A DNA stretch of 64,000 nucleotides from an uncultured Oscillospiraceae bacterium (GCA_910583885.1 CAJUAC010000004.1:21663-85662); one strand, 5' to 3'; positions 34,639 to 42,685 are shown, counted from the stretch's first letter. Program-made: numbers and translations. Notes: generated by a model not told the origin, from the letters alone.

Positions 34639-34678
34639 ATCAGTTTTTCTGATATTGAATTATATCAGAAAAACTGAT
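34639..34678. promoter_or_regulatory. Twin 15-bp operators in the divergent DUF6809/XRE promoter
   Basis: ATCAGTTTTTCTGAT (34639-34653) and ATCAGAAAAACTGAT (34664-34678) are each ATCAG-5-CTGAT palindromes and are reverse complements of each other, 25 bp centre to centre. One overlaps the spacer of the leftward promoter and the other its start region. They are the likely binding sites of the adjacent XRE protein. Confidence 0.7.
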
Positions 34679-34686
34679 CCTGTCAA
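34659..34686 (-). promoter_or_regulatory. Consensus promoter of the DUF6809-like gene
   Basis: Minus-strand TTGACA (34686-34681), 16-bp spacer and perfect TATAAT (34664-34659). The spacer contains one of the two operators. Confidence 0.75.
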
Positions 34687-34695
34687 GGAGTTTTT

Positions 34696-34947
34696 ATGTT
34701 CTCAAAGAAATTATTTGGTCAGCGTGTACAGGAGGTTCGCAAACTCCACAAAGAGACACAGCAAGACTTGGGAGACGCGATTGGTACGCGCGCGAACAAT
34801 ATCAGTGAGATGGAAAGTGGGAAGAGAACCACAACCTCTGAAAAAATCGCTAAGATCTGCCGGCATTACCATATCTCGGCGGATTATCTCCTTGGCCTTT
34901 CTGACGACATGCGGGGCGGCTGCGACCGGTGGATAGAGGAGGAATGA
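34696..34947 (+). CDS. XRE-family helix-turn-helix regulator, 83 aa
   Basis: A single Cro/CI-type HTH (about residues 8-64) with recognition region GTRANNISEMESGKRTTT, followed by HISADYLLGLSDDM, typical of phage- and ICE-type repressors. The ATG at 34696 follows AAGGAG. The gene is divergent from the 79-aa gene, with twin palindromic operators between them, so it probably represses both. Lower GC than the surrounding one-carbon genes supports acquisition as a module. Confidence 0.88.
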   Translation: MFSKKLFGQRVQEVRKLHKETQQDLGDAIGTRANNISEMESGKRTTTSEKIAKICRHYHISADYLLGLSDDMRGGCDRWIEEE

Positions 34948-35007
34948 TTCCTCAACGGTTCATTTGCAGCGTTTCGACAGCCCCGGGGCTCCGCGCCCCG
35001 GACCCGC

Positions 35008-35043
35008 GGTTCCTTTGCCACCAGCGGCAAAGGAACCAAAACG
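35008..35043 (+). repeat. Dispersed hairpin repeat (TTCCTTTGC type)
   Basis: GGTTCCTTTGCC pairs with GGCAAAGGAACC, followed by AAAACG. It has the hairpin-then-CAAAA layout also seen at 7933, 35441, 49363 and 59771. Confidence 0.4.
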
Positions 35044-35440
35044 CCGCTTAGGGGCGTTGCCCCTAAGAACCCCCTGACGGGAGATTACACAATCCTGCTG
35101 CTGCGCGGCCACTGAATCCCCCGCGCTCCTTTGCCGGATGGCGGTTGACGGGCTTCGCCTGCCGGCCCTCCACTGGGGGGCGCTTCTATGGCTGCGTGGG
35201 GGAGTGCGCTCTGTTGGGAGGGGAGAGGGATCTCTTTGATGGGCCGCAGCGGGGTTCCGGTCCCAGGCCCCCCTTGCAGGGGGTATCGGGTTAACAGGGC
35301 GGCAGCCGGAGTCCTACAAGTGCCAATCCCCTAGATCAGAACCCCGTAGGGATGGCAGTTCACGGGGCAGCGCAGCTCTTCCCCTGTACCCAATGTCCGC
35401 AGATCCCCCGTAAACAGGGGGGCCTGGGGTCTCCCCAGCG

Positions 35441-35473
35441 ACTTTTTGCTACTTTTTCCTCGTGGAAAAAGTA
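35441..35473 (-). repeat. Dispersed hairpin repeat (TACTTTTTCC type)
   Basis: On the minus strand TACTTTTTCC-4-GGAAAAAGTA is followed by GCAAAAAGT; same layout as the other A/T hairpin repeats of the window. Confidence 0.4.
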
Positions 35474-35515
35474 GGCCCGCCCCGGCAGGGGCAAATAAAG
35501 AAAAGGAGTACTACA

Positions 35516-36136
35516 ATGGATTTCGCACAAGCCAGTTGTACCGAATTTGTCACCGTCCTCGCCTCCAATGCCCCCGTCCCCGGCGGCGGCGGTGCCTCCG
35601 CCCTGGTAGCCGCCATCGGCACGGCCCTGGGCAACATGGTCGGCTCCCTCACCGTGGGCAAGAAGAAGTACGCCGACGTGGAGGCGGAGATCATCGCCCT
35701 GAAGGCCAAATGTGACAGCCTGCAAAAGGATCTCCTCGACCAGATCGCCGCCGATGCCAAGGGCTTCGAGCCCCTTGCCAAGGCCTACGGCATCCCCAAG
35801 GACGATCCCAACCGGGGCCAGATCCTGGAGGACGCCACTATCGTCGCCTGCCAGGTGCCCATGAAAATCATGGAGCTGTGCTGCGAGTCCCTGGATGCCA
35901 TCCAGGTCTTTGCCGAGAAGGGCAGCCGCCTGGCGGTCAGCGACGCAGGCTGCGGCGCTGTGTGCGTCAAGGCCGCCCTCCAGGCCGCTTCCCTGAACGT
36001 CTTCATCAATACCAAGACCCTCCAGAACCGTGAGCTGGCCGAGGAAATGAACAAGAAGTGCCTGGACATGCTGGAGAAGTACTGCGCCATGGCCGACGGT
36101 ATCTTTGAGACCGTCAAGGCCGGATTTTTTAAATAA
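35516..36136 (+). CDS. fchA: Methenyl-THF cyclohydrolase (formiminotetrahydrofolate cyclodeaminase family), 206 aa
   Basis: All-helical FTCD-C fold protein. In acetogens FchA hydrolyses/closes 5,10-methenyl-THF to 10-formyl-THF. The glycine-rich PVPGGGGASALVAAIGTALG motif near residues 20-40 is the folate-binding signature. The start at 35516 follows AAAAGGAG; an in-frame ATG at 35462 lies inside a repeat hairpin and is rejected. It is followed 17 bp later by folD, whose own cyclohydrolase residues are missing. FchA therefore probably supplies that step of the methyl branch. Confidence 0.93.
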   Translation: MDFAQASCTEFVTVLASNAPVPGGGGASALVAAIGTALGNMVGSLTVGKKKYADVEAEIIALKAKCDSLQKDLLDQIAADAKGFEPLAKAYGIPKDDPNRGQILEDATIVACQVPMKIMELCCESLDAIQVFAEKGSRLAVSDAGCGAVCVKAALQAASLNVFINTKTLQNRELAEEMNKKCLDMLEKYCAMADGIFETVKAGFFK

Positions 36137-36153
36137 GAGAGGAAAAAAGAACC

Positions 36154-37014
36154 ATGGCTAAACAGCTTTTAGGAAAAGAAGTCAACGCGGAGCTGAACGC
36201 CCGCATCATCGCCGACTGCGAGGCCGTCAAGGCCAAGGGCGTGAACCCCACCCTGGCCATCGTCCGCTGCGGCGAGCGGCCCGACGACCTGAGCTATGAA
36301 AAGGGCGCTACCAAGCGCGCCGAAACCCTGGGCGTGGCAGTGGAGAAGTTCGTCCTCCCCGAGAATGTCTCCAAGGAGGAGCTCCTCAAGGTCATCGATG
36401 AGATCAACGCCAACGATAAGATCCATGGCGTGCTCCTCTTCCGTCCCCTGCCCAAGCACCTGAAGGCCGACCAGGATGAGATCTGCAACCGTCTGGATCC
36501 CCGCAAGGACGTGGACGGCATGACCGACCTCTCCAACGCCGGTGTATTCATGGGCAAGGAGCTGGGCTTTGCCCCCTGCACCCCCGCCGCCTGCATGGAA
36601 ATCCTGGCCCACTACGGCATTGACTGCACCGGCAAGAAGGCGGTGGTCATCGGCCGCAGCCTGGTGGTCGGAAAGCCCCTGGGCATCATGCTCATGGGGA
36701 AGAACGCCACCGTCACCACCTGCCACACCCGTACCAAGGATGTGCCCGCAATCACCAAGGAGGCCGATATCCTGGTCTCCGCCGCCGGTGTGTTGGGCAG
36801 CCTGACCAAGGAGTATGTCCGCCCCGGCCAGATCGTGGTGGATGTCTCCATCAACTGGGACGAGGCCAAGGGTGGCATCGCTGGTGACGCCGCCTATGAG
36901 GAGGTAGAGCCCATCGTGGAGGCCATTACCCCGGTGCCCGGCGGCGTGGGGGCTGTGACGACCTCCGTGCTGATCGGCCATGTGGTCGAGGCTGCCAAGC
37001 GTACCCTCGGCTGA
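36154..37014 (+). CDS. folD: Methylene-THF dehydrogenase FolD, probably lacking cyclohydrolase activity, 286 aa
   Basis: Interconverts 5,10-methylene- and methenyl-THF with NAD(P). The fold and length are those of FolD, with the Rossmann motif VVIGRSLVVGKP and C-terminal ITPVPGGVGAVTT. The tyrosine (Y48) and aspartate (D121, KDVDG) of the active site are kept. However, the catalytic lysine (E. coli K54) aligns with A52, and the glutamine of the QLPLP motif (Q98) aligns with F96 in FRPLP. Those residues are required for cyclohydrolase activity in characterised FolD/MTHFD. The adjacent fchA supplies that function. Confidence 0.93.
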   Translation: MAKQLLGKEVNAELNARIIADCEAVKAKGVNPTLAIVRCGERPDDLSYEKGATKRAETLGVAVEKFVLPENVSKEELLKVIDEINANDKIHGVLLFRPLPKHLKADQDEICNRLDPRKDVDGMTDLSNAGVFMGKELGFAPCTPAACMEILAHYGIDCTGKKAVVIGRSLVVGKPLGIMLMGKNATVTTCHTRTKDVPAITKEADILVSAAGVLGSLTKEYVRPGQIVVDVSINWDEAKGGIAGDAAYEEVEPIVEAITPVPGGVGAVTTSVLIGHVVEAAKRTLG

Positions 37015-37030
37015 TCGGGGGCTGGAAACC

Positions 37031-38338
37031 TTGAAAAACGACTCCGTTAAGACCATCCGCCTGTTCCTTATGGCTTCGTCCGCTGCGTTTATGATTGCCG
37101 CCGGGCTGGCCCCGGACCGGGGGGAAATGATGACGGGCCTCGCAACCATCCTGATGTCCCCCGCACAGCTGACCAAGGACTACTTTGCCATCGGCAGCGT
37201 ATCCGGTACGTTCCTGAATATGTCCCTGGTGGGGTGGGTGTGCGCGGCTATGGCCTGCCTGCCCGGTGCGGTGGTCAACGGCGCAACCATTGCCGCCTAC
37301 TTCCTCACCGTAGGGTTCTCCACCTTTGGCATCAACTTCCTGAACATCTGGCCCTTCTTCCTGGGCGTGATGCTCCACGCGCTGGCCCGGAAGGAATCCT
37401 TCGCCAAGTACGACAATCTGGCGATGTTCTCCACCGCCCTCTGCCCCCTGGCCAGCGAGCTGCTGCTGCGTTACCCCAGCGGCAGCGAGGTGCGGGGCGT
37501 CACCCTCTCCGGCGTGGCGCTGATGCTGGTGGTAGGGATTCTCATCGGGTTCCTGACCCCGGCCATGGCCGCCCATTCCCCCAACGTCCACAAGGGCTAT
37601 GACCTTTACTCTGCCGCCCTGCCCGGCGTGCTGCTGGGCCTGATGGCTGTGGCGGTGCTGTACAAGACTCTGGGCAACACCGTGCCGGAGATTACCGCCA
37701 CCCTGGGCGAGAGCAGCCCGGCGGTTGTGTGGACCTTCTGCGGCGTGTTCTTCGCCCTGTGCGTCCTGGCGGGCTTCTGGCGCAACGGCAACAGCTTCCA
37801 GGGGTACATGGACCTGCTGCGCGATACCGGACATAAGGCGGATTTTACGGCCAAGTACAGTGCGGGTCTGGCAATCATGAACGTGGGGGTTTACGGCCTG
37901 TTCATTTGCGCCTATTACATCCTGGTAGGGGCGTCCTTCAACGGCGTGACCTTGGGGATCATCTTCTGCATGGTTTGCTTTGGCGCGGCAGGGGCCCATC
38001 CGGGCAACGTGTGGCCGATTATGGTGGGCTATATCCTCGCCTCCCTGGCGGCTACCCAGCTCTTTGGAGGCGTGTTCCCTGTCAACGCCCAGGCGATCCT
38101 GGTGGGGCTGTGCTTTGCCAGCGGGCTGGCCCCCATTGCCGGGGACTACGGCTGGTGGGCAGGGATCCTGGCCGGCGCGGGCCACTACGCCCTGGTAACT
38201 TCCATCCCGGCCATCCATGGCGGCTTCAGCCTCTATAACGGCGGCTTCACCGCACTGGTGATTGCTGTCATCCTGGTGCCCCAGCTGGAGACCTTCTGCA
38301 AGAATAAGGAACAGCGGCTGGCGGCAAGAAAATCCTGA
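37031..38338 (+). CDS. DUF1576 multi-spanning membrane protein, 435 aa
   Basis: About 11-12 hydrophobic segments; matches in character the DUF1576 family (CFCMVCFGAAGAHPGN-like and GLAPIAGDYGWWAGI segments). No activity is known for the family. It lies 16 bp after folD and 37 bp before 5-formyl-THF cyclo-ligase, all rightward, so it is embedded in a folate operon. A role in transport of a folate, formate or another one-carbon compound is a reasonable guess only. The start is uncertain: TTG 37031 with GGGGG upstream is preferred; an ATG further in (37070) would cut the first helix. Confidence 0.78.
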   Translation: MKNDSVKTIRLFLMASSAAFMIAAGLAPDRGEMMTGLATILMSPAQLTKDYFAIGSVSGTFLNMSLVGWVCAAMACLPGAVVNGATIAAYFLTVGFSTFGINFLNIWPFFLGVMLHALARKESFAKYDNLAMFSTALCPLASELLLRYPSGSEVRGVTLSGVALMLVVGILIGFLTPAMAAHSPNVHKGYDLYSAALPGVLLGLMAVAVLYKTLGNTVPEITATLGESSPAVVWTFCGVFFALCVLAGFWRNGNSFQGYMDLLRDTGHKADFTAKYSAGLAIMNVGVYGLFICAYYILVGASFNGVTLGIIFCMVCFGAAGAHPGNVWPIMVGYILASLAATQLFGGVFPVNAQAILVGLCFASGLAPIAGDYGWWAGILAGAGHYALVTSIPAIHGGFSLYNGGFTALVIAVILVPQLETFCKNKEQRLAARKS

Positions 38339-38375
38339 GCAACCCCTGATTCCATACCATAAGGAGCGATGCGCT

Positions 38376-38948
38376 ATGACCAAGCAGACCGTCCGCGCCG
38401 AAATGGCCGCACGGGTAAAAAACCTCTCCCCGGTCTACTGCCAGGAGGCAGATGAGGCCATCTGCCGCTGGGTCAGCCAGTCGGCACAGTACCGGGAGGC
38501 AAAGACTGTCTTCTGCTATATAGGCACAGAGCGGGAGATTGACACAATGGCCCTGCTGCGTGCCGCCCTGCGGGACGGCAAGACCCTGGCCGTGCCCCTG
38601 TGCCTGCCGGAAAAGGGGATCATGGAGGCCCGGCGGATCGGGGGCCTGGGGGACTTGGTCAGCGGGCGCTACGGCATCCTGGCCCCCCGGCTCAACTGCC
38701 CGGTGGTGGATCCGGCATCCCTGGACCTGGTGATCGTCCCCTGCTGCACGGGCAACGCAAAAGGGCAGCGCCTGGGTTACGGCGGCGGCTACTATGACCG
38801 CTACCTCCCCCAGACCAGGTGCCCCGCTATGCTGCTGTGCCGCCACCAGCTGGAGCGGGAGGATCTGCCCATGGAGGCCCACGACGTGACGATGGACTTC
38901 CTGGTGACAGAGCGGGGGATCACCGCCTGCCAGAGGGAAACCGCATAA
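38376..38948 (+). CDS. 5-formyltetrahydrofolate cyclo-ligase, 190 aa
   Basis: ATP-dependent conversion of 5-formyl-THF to 5,10-methenyl-THF, recovering a dead-end folate. Family motifs: GYGGGYYDRYLP (phosphate/ATP site) and LDLVIVPC. The N-terminal basic helix and length of 190 fit the YgfA/Fau1 family. AAGGAG precedes ATG 38376. It completes the fchA-folD-DUF1576 operon, which ends in a strong terminator. FolT imports 5-formyl-THF in other bacteria, so its presence near folT is sensible. Confidence 0.93.
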   Translation: MTKQTVRAEMAARVKNLSPVYCQEADEAICRWVSQSAQYREAKTVFCYIGTEREIDTMALLRAALRDGKTLAVPLCLPEKGIMEARRIGGLGDLVSGRYGILAPRLNCPVVDPASLDLVIVPCCTGNAKGQRLGYGGGYYDRYLPQTRCPAMLLCRHQLEREDLPMEAHDVTMDFLVTERGITACQRETA

Positions 38949-38955
38949 TACTCAT

Positions 38956-39003
38956 AACAGGAAGCCGCAATCTCAGACAGAGGTTGCGGCTTCCTGTTGT
39001 TTT
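38956..39003 (+). terminator. Terminator of the fchA-folD operon
   Basis: A 15-bp stem (38956-38970 with 38984-38998), 13-nt loop, followed by GTTTTCC. Confidence 0.85.
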
Positions 39004-39036
39004 CCTGCCATATGAAAGGGGATGTTGTTTCTCGTC

Positions 39037-39065
39037 TTGACAAAATCCGCCGGTTTGTGTAAACT
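39037..39065 (+). promoter_or_regulatory. Sigma-A promoter of the MATE-MarR operon
   Basis: TTGACA (39037-39042), 17-bp spacer, TAAACT (39060-39065). Confidence 0.75.
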
Positions 39066-39121
39066 ATGTAACGGATGCAACAGTATCATATGAAACTATA
39101 AAATATACGGAGGAAAAGCTC

Positions 39122-40519
39122 ATGACAGACACCGCACTGGACAAGCAGCAGCGAAGGAAGGACATGATGCTCTTAGACCCCCTGCCCAGGGTCATCACCA
39201 AAATGGCCGTGCCATCCATCATCTCCTTCCTGATTACATCTATCTACAACCTGGCGGACACCTATTTCGTCAGCTCCCTGGGCACCAACGCCACTGCTGC
39301 GGTCAGCGTCAACGCCTCCTTGGATCAGATCATCATGATGGCCGGTTCCATGCTGGCCGTCGGCGCAAACAGTTACATCGCCCGCCTATTGGGCGCACGG
39401 AAGGAGGAGAAGGCCAACAGCGTCCTCTCCACCGCCTTTTTCCTGGCAATGGGCTTTGGGCTGGCTGTCACCGTGCTGGGGATTTCCTTCATGACGCCTA
39501 TGGTCCGGCTGTTGGGGGCAACCGGTACCTGTGAGCAGTACGCCATCGATTACGCTACCTATGTGGTCCTGGTGGCCCCCTTTATGGCGGCCAGCTTTGT
39601 GATGAACCAGTGCCTGCGGGCAGAGGGCAGTGCCGTCCTGTCCATGGTGGGCATGGGCTTTGGCGGCATCCTCAACTGCTTTCTGGATCCACTGTTCATC
39701 TTTGTCTTGGACATGGGCGTGACTGGGGCCTCTATGGCCACCGCCATCTCCAAGCTGGTGAGCTTCTCAATCCTCATCTTCCCCTACCTCACCCGCCGCA
39801 GTATGCTTCGCATCTCCCCTCGCGCTTTCCACTGCGGGGACAGCATCCTCTATCAGATTGTCACGGTGGGATCCTCCTCCATGTTCCGCTCTGGGCTGGC
39901 GGTGGTCTCCGCTATTGTGCTGAATAATATCGCCGGCAGCATCTCGGACTCCGTCCTGGCCGGCATCGGCGTATCCACAAAGATCCTGATGTTCCCCTTT
40001 GGTGTCATCCTGGGCTTTGGCACCGGGTTCCAGCCGGTGGTGGGCTTTAACTGGGGAGCTAAGCGGTATGACCGGGTGATGGAGGGCTACCGTTTTGCAG
40101 CCCGGACCGCCCTGCTGGGGGCGGCGGCCATGGGGCTGCTGTTGGGGATCTTTGCCAGGCCGCTGATTGTCCTGTTCGCCCAGAGTGACCCGGCTATGCA
40201 GGAGGTGGGGGCATTTTGTATCCGGCTCCAATGTGTAGCCCTGCCCATCCACAGCTGGGTGGCTGTGGTGAACATGCTCTGTGCCGGATTGGGCCATGCC
40301 AGGGGTGCCCTGCTGCTGTCCACCTCCCGGCAGGGCACCTGCTTCCTGCCTATTGTCTACCCCATGGCCTATTTCTGGGGCGCCAGCGGGGTAGCTGCTG
40401 TCCAGGCGGTGGCAGATACCCTGACCCTGCTCCTGGCACTGCCGCTGGTGCGCAGTATTAAGCGGAAGATCCGGCGGGCAGAGGAGGAGGCGGGCGCTGG
40501 GGAGGAGGTGCGGCTGTGA
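39122..40519 (+). CDS. MATE-family multidrug efflux transporter, 465 aa
   Basis: Twelve-helix Na+/H+-coupled exporter of the MATE (NorM/DinF-like) family. Typical N-terminal segment ITKMAVPSIISFLITSIYNLAD and the central FGTGFQPVVGFNWGAKRYDR repeat are present. ACGGAGGAAAAGCTC precedes the ATG. Its stop overlaps the start of a MarR regulator gene, so exporter and regulator are made together. Substrate is unknown; such pairs usually answer to drugs, bile compounds or toxic metabolites. Confidence 0.93.
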   Translation: MTDTALDKQQRRKDMMLLDPLPRVITKMAVPSIISFLITSIYNLADTYFVSSLGTNATAAVSVNASLDQIIMMAGSMLAVGANSYIARLLGARKEEKANSVLSTAFFLAMGFGLAVTVLGISFMTPMVRLLGATGTCEQYAIDYATYVVLVAPFMAASFVMNQCLRAEGSAVLSMVGMGFGGILNCFLDPLFIFVLDMGVTGASMATAISKLVSFSILIFPYLTRRSMLRISPRAFHCGDSILYQIVTVGSSSMFRSGLAVVSAIVLNNIAGSISDSVLAGIGVSTKILMFPFGVILGFGTGFQPVVGFNWGAKRYDRVMEGYRFAARTALLGAAAMGLLLGIFARPLIVLFAQSDPAMQEVGAFCIRLQCVALPIHSWVAVVNMLCAGLGHARGALLLSTSRQGTCFLPIVYPMAYFWGASGVAAVQAVADTLTLLLALPLVRSIKRKIRRAEEEAGAGEEVRL

Positions 40520-40947
40520 TGGATCCTGTACTCTCCAGCCTGCTGCGTATCAACCGCCAGCGGCTGCTGGCCCTCCGGCGCAGCCTGGCCCCCTACCGAT
40601 ACGTGGGCGTTATGCACCTGATTGTCCTCTACACTGGCCGCAGCCCAGGCGCACGGCAGGAGGACATCGCCTGCTTTTACGCTGTGGACAAGACCAGCGT
40701 GGCCCGGGATGCCCGGCGGCTGGAGGATATGGGCCATCTCCGCCGGGAGGTTGATCCTGGCAACCGCCGCCAGTACCAGCTGTTTTTGACAGAGGCAGGA
40801 CAGGGGATGATCCCTGTCCTGGAGCAGGCCTACACGGCATTTGCCGCCAAAATTTCCGCCGGTATTGCCCCAGAGGACTGGCAGCACCTGCAAGAGCTGC
40901 TCAAGCGCCTGGAGGGCAACAGCTGTGGGGACACTGGCAATCTATAA
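40519..40947 (+). CDS. MarR-family transcriptional regulator, 142 aa
   Basis: Winged-helix regulator with YAVDKTSVARDARRLEDMG as recognition region and a DPGNRRQYQLFLTEAG wing. The ATG at 40519 overlaps the MATE stop codon (a GTG at 40516 is an equally plausible start); GGAGGAGGT lies upstream. Because it is last in the operon it probably feeds back on the operon promoter; I see no clean palindrome at 39037-39120 to serve as operator. Confidence 0.88.
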   Translation: MDPVLSSLLRINRQRLLALRRSLAPYRYVGVMHLIVLYTGRSPGARQEDIACFYAVDKTSVARDARRLEDMGHLRREVDPGNRRQYQLFLTEAGQGMIPVLEQAYTAFAAKISAGIAPEDWQHLQELLKRLEGNSCGDTGNL

Positions 40948-40973
40948 AGCAGCAGCAAGGCTCAAAGCAGAAA

Positions 40974-41000
40974 GCGGCCCCTCTTTCTCAGAGGGGCCGC
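40974..41000. terminator. Terminator between convergent marR and NlpC/P60 genes
   Basis: An 11-bp stem (40974-40984 with 40990-41000), 5-nt loop. It is followed by CGGTTGC on the plus strand and UUUCUGCUUU on the minus strand. Confidence 0.75.
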
Positions 41001-41022
41001 CGGTTGCTTATCTGTATGGGGA

Positions 41023-42147
41023 TCAGCCGACGCGCTTCGCGCCGACATAATATCCGTTGTAATAGTCCTCGCTTAGGCTGCTGATACGCACATACTTGCC
41101 GCTGGAGCCGGAGGAGGCGTGGACAAACTCGTTGTTGCCGATATAGATACCCACATGGGAGCAGGCCTTGCCCTTGCTGCGGGAGGGGTCACAGAACATC
41201 ACCAGGTCGCCGGGCTGGAGATCCGACCGCTCCACATAGGTGCCGCTGTTGTTCCACTGGGAGGTGGCGGAGTGGGGCAGGCTGTAGCCAAAGAGGCTGA
41301 AGATATACATGGTAAAGCCGGAGCAGTCAAAGCCCTTAGAGGAGGCGCCGCCATAGGCGTAGGGGGTGCCCAGATACTTCAGGGCGGTATCCGCAATGTC
41401 GGAGCCAATGGCGCTGCCAGCGCTGCTGCCGTCATAGACACGCAGGAAGTCGTTCCTTATGTAGCCGGTGTTCCCCTGGCAGTTGACGGCATACCAGCCG
41501 TCCTCCAGGGAGAGCAGATCCACCACTGCCCCCGCATACACCTTGGTGACAATCCCGGCGTCAGTGCTGGGGGCGGAGCGGACATTCACGCAGTCGCCGG
41601 TGATGATGCCCTGGGGATCCACCAGAGGGATGCCGTCAACTGCCACATAGTCGGCGTTGACATAGCCCTGCTGGCCATTCCACTCCATTTCACACCAGCC
41701 GCCCGACACGTCCACAATGGTCATCTCCTCCCCCTCGCTGATGATGGAGAGGACGGCAGCGTCGGTGCCCGGGGCGGAGCGGAAGTTCACACCTGTGCCA
41801 GTCACCACGCCGGTCTGGCCGGCAGCGGTATCTGCAACAGGCGGGGGGGCTGCGGGAGTGCTGCTGCCGCTGATAGCGGGGGTGTAGGTTAAAAACTCAG
41901 CGGAGACATACCCGGAGCAGCTGCCCCAGCTGATCTGGAACCAGTCGCCCAGATCCTCGTGGACCTGTACCTGGGTGCCCTCCAGCAGATAGGAGACCGT
42001 GGAGGCATCTGTGCTGGGCTCGGTGCGTACACGCAGGGAATCGGCTTCTACTACGCCGGTGCCGATCTCCGCGGCCGCAGCGGTAGCAGTCATCATGGCG
42101 GCCGCCAGCGCGGCCAGGGCAGTCGCCTTGCTCAGTAGCTTTCTCAT
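41023..42147 (-). CDS. Secreted NlpC/P60 peptidoglycan endopeptidase with three SH3 domains, 374 aa
   Basis: Signal peptide (about 1-26), then three bacterial SH3 modules (about 30-90, 110-170, 180-235), each with the LRVRTEPS/VNFRSAPGTD-type start, which bind the cell wall. The C-terminal NlpC/P60 domain has catalytic Cys in KGFDCSGFTMY, His in CSHVGIYIG and a following His in EFVHAS. It cleaves gamma-D-Glu-diamino acid bonds in stem peptides during wall turnover. GAGG precedes the ATG weakly. It follows a small conserved gene on the same strand. Confidence 0.93.
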   Translation of the reverse strand: MRKLLSKATALAALAAAMMTATAAAAEIGTGVVEADSLRVRTEPSTDASTVSYLLEGTQVQVHEDLGDWFQISWGSCSGYVSAEFLTYTPAISGSSTPAAPPPVADTAAGQTGVVTGTGVNFRSAPGTDAAVLSIISEGEEMTIVDVSGGWCEMEWNGQQGYVNADYVAVDGIPLVDPQGIITGDCVNVRSAPSTDAGIVTKVYAGAVVDLLSLEDGWYAVNCQGNTGYIRNDFLRVYDGSSAGSAIGSDIADTALKYLGTPYAYGGASSKGFDCSGFTMYIFSLFGYSLPHSATSQWNNSGTYVERSDLQPGDLVMFCDPSRSKGKACSHVGIYIGNNEFVHASSGSSGKYVRISSLSEDYYNGYYVGAKRVG

Positions 42148-42189
42148 TCGTGTGAACCTCGTCTCTGTTGTGTCTTTTGTAGAAATGAT

Positions 42190-42480
42190 TTACTTGCCCG
42201 CCAGGGCCCGCTCCAGCCAGATCGCGGAAATATCCATCGCGTCGTAAAGGCTGTTCTTCTCGCTGCGCTTCACCACACGGTCGCGGCTCTTCAGGTCCGG
42301 GGCGGTACGCTGGAGCTCAACAGAGACCTTGGTTGCGATCTCGAGATCCTTTTCCTTCCGGGTTTCCTTTACCTGCATTAATATAATATGGGAATCCGCC
42401 ATGGAGCCGTAATAGATCATCTTATCCACACGGCGCAGGGGATGGTTTCTGTAGGTGAGTCCTTCGGTGCTTTGTGCCAT
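42190..42480 (-). CDS. Conserved-looking small protein, 96 aa, unknown function
   Basis: A charged, mostly alpha/beta soluble protein (TYRNHPLRRVDKMIYYGSMAD, then HIILMQVKET) without signal peptide or membrane segment. It has a consensus promoter, a ribosome site (GAAGGAT) and a normal start codon, so it is real. I do not recognise a family. Its position 42 bp before the NlpC/P60 gene on the same strand suggests cotranscription with a cell-wall hydrolase. Confidence 0.7.
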   Translation of the reverse strand: MAQSTEGLTYRNHPLRRVDKMIYYGSMADSHIILMQVKETRKEKDLEIATKVSVELQRTAPDLKSRDRVVKRSEKNSLYDAMDISAIWLERALAGK

Positions 42481-42529
42481 CCGCTCACATCCTTCTTTCC
42501 TGAATTTGGTTTGTCACATTTGTAACCGA

Positions 42530-42558
42530 ATTGTAACACATCGTTTTCGTTCTGTCAA
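42530..42558 (-). promoter_or_regulatory. Sigma-A promoter of the 96-aa gene and NlpC/P60 gene
   Basis: Minus-strand TTGACA (42558-42553), 17-bp spacer, TACAAT (42535-42530). Confidence 0.8.
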
Positions 42559-42620
42559 CACTTCCGGGAAAATTCCATGGCTGGAAATTTCAGGCAGGGG
42601 CGGGCTGCCGCATTTTTTCG

Positions 42621-42649
42621 TTGTAACAGGGCCCATGTTGTGGTAAACT
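42621..42649 (+). promoter_or_regulatory. Promoter of the degenerate-deacetylase gene
   Basis: TTGTAA (42621-42626), 17-bp spacer, TAAACT (42644-42649), 37 bp before the start codon. Confidence 0.65.
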
Positions 42650-42685
42650 GTCAGGGAGAACCGATAGTGGAGGGGGATGCGGCTT

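Larger units (their letters stand above)
34948..35515. other. 568-bp repeat-rich intergenic region without a gene
   Basis: No convincing ORF. Three consecutive hairpins occur at 34983-35066: CCGGGGC/GCCCCGG, GGTTCCTTTGCC/GGCAAAGGAACC and TTAGGGGC/GCCCCTAA. Further GC palindromes follow around 35,405-35,440, then another TACTTTTTCC/GGAAAAAGTA hairpin at 35450-35473. I find no good sigma-A promoter for fchA here, although one must lie in or before this region. Confidence 0.5.
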
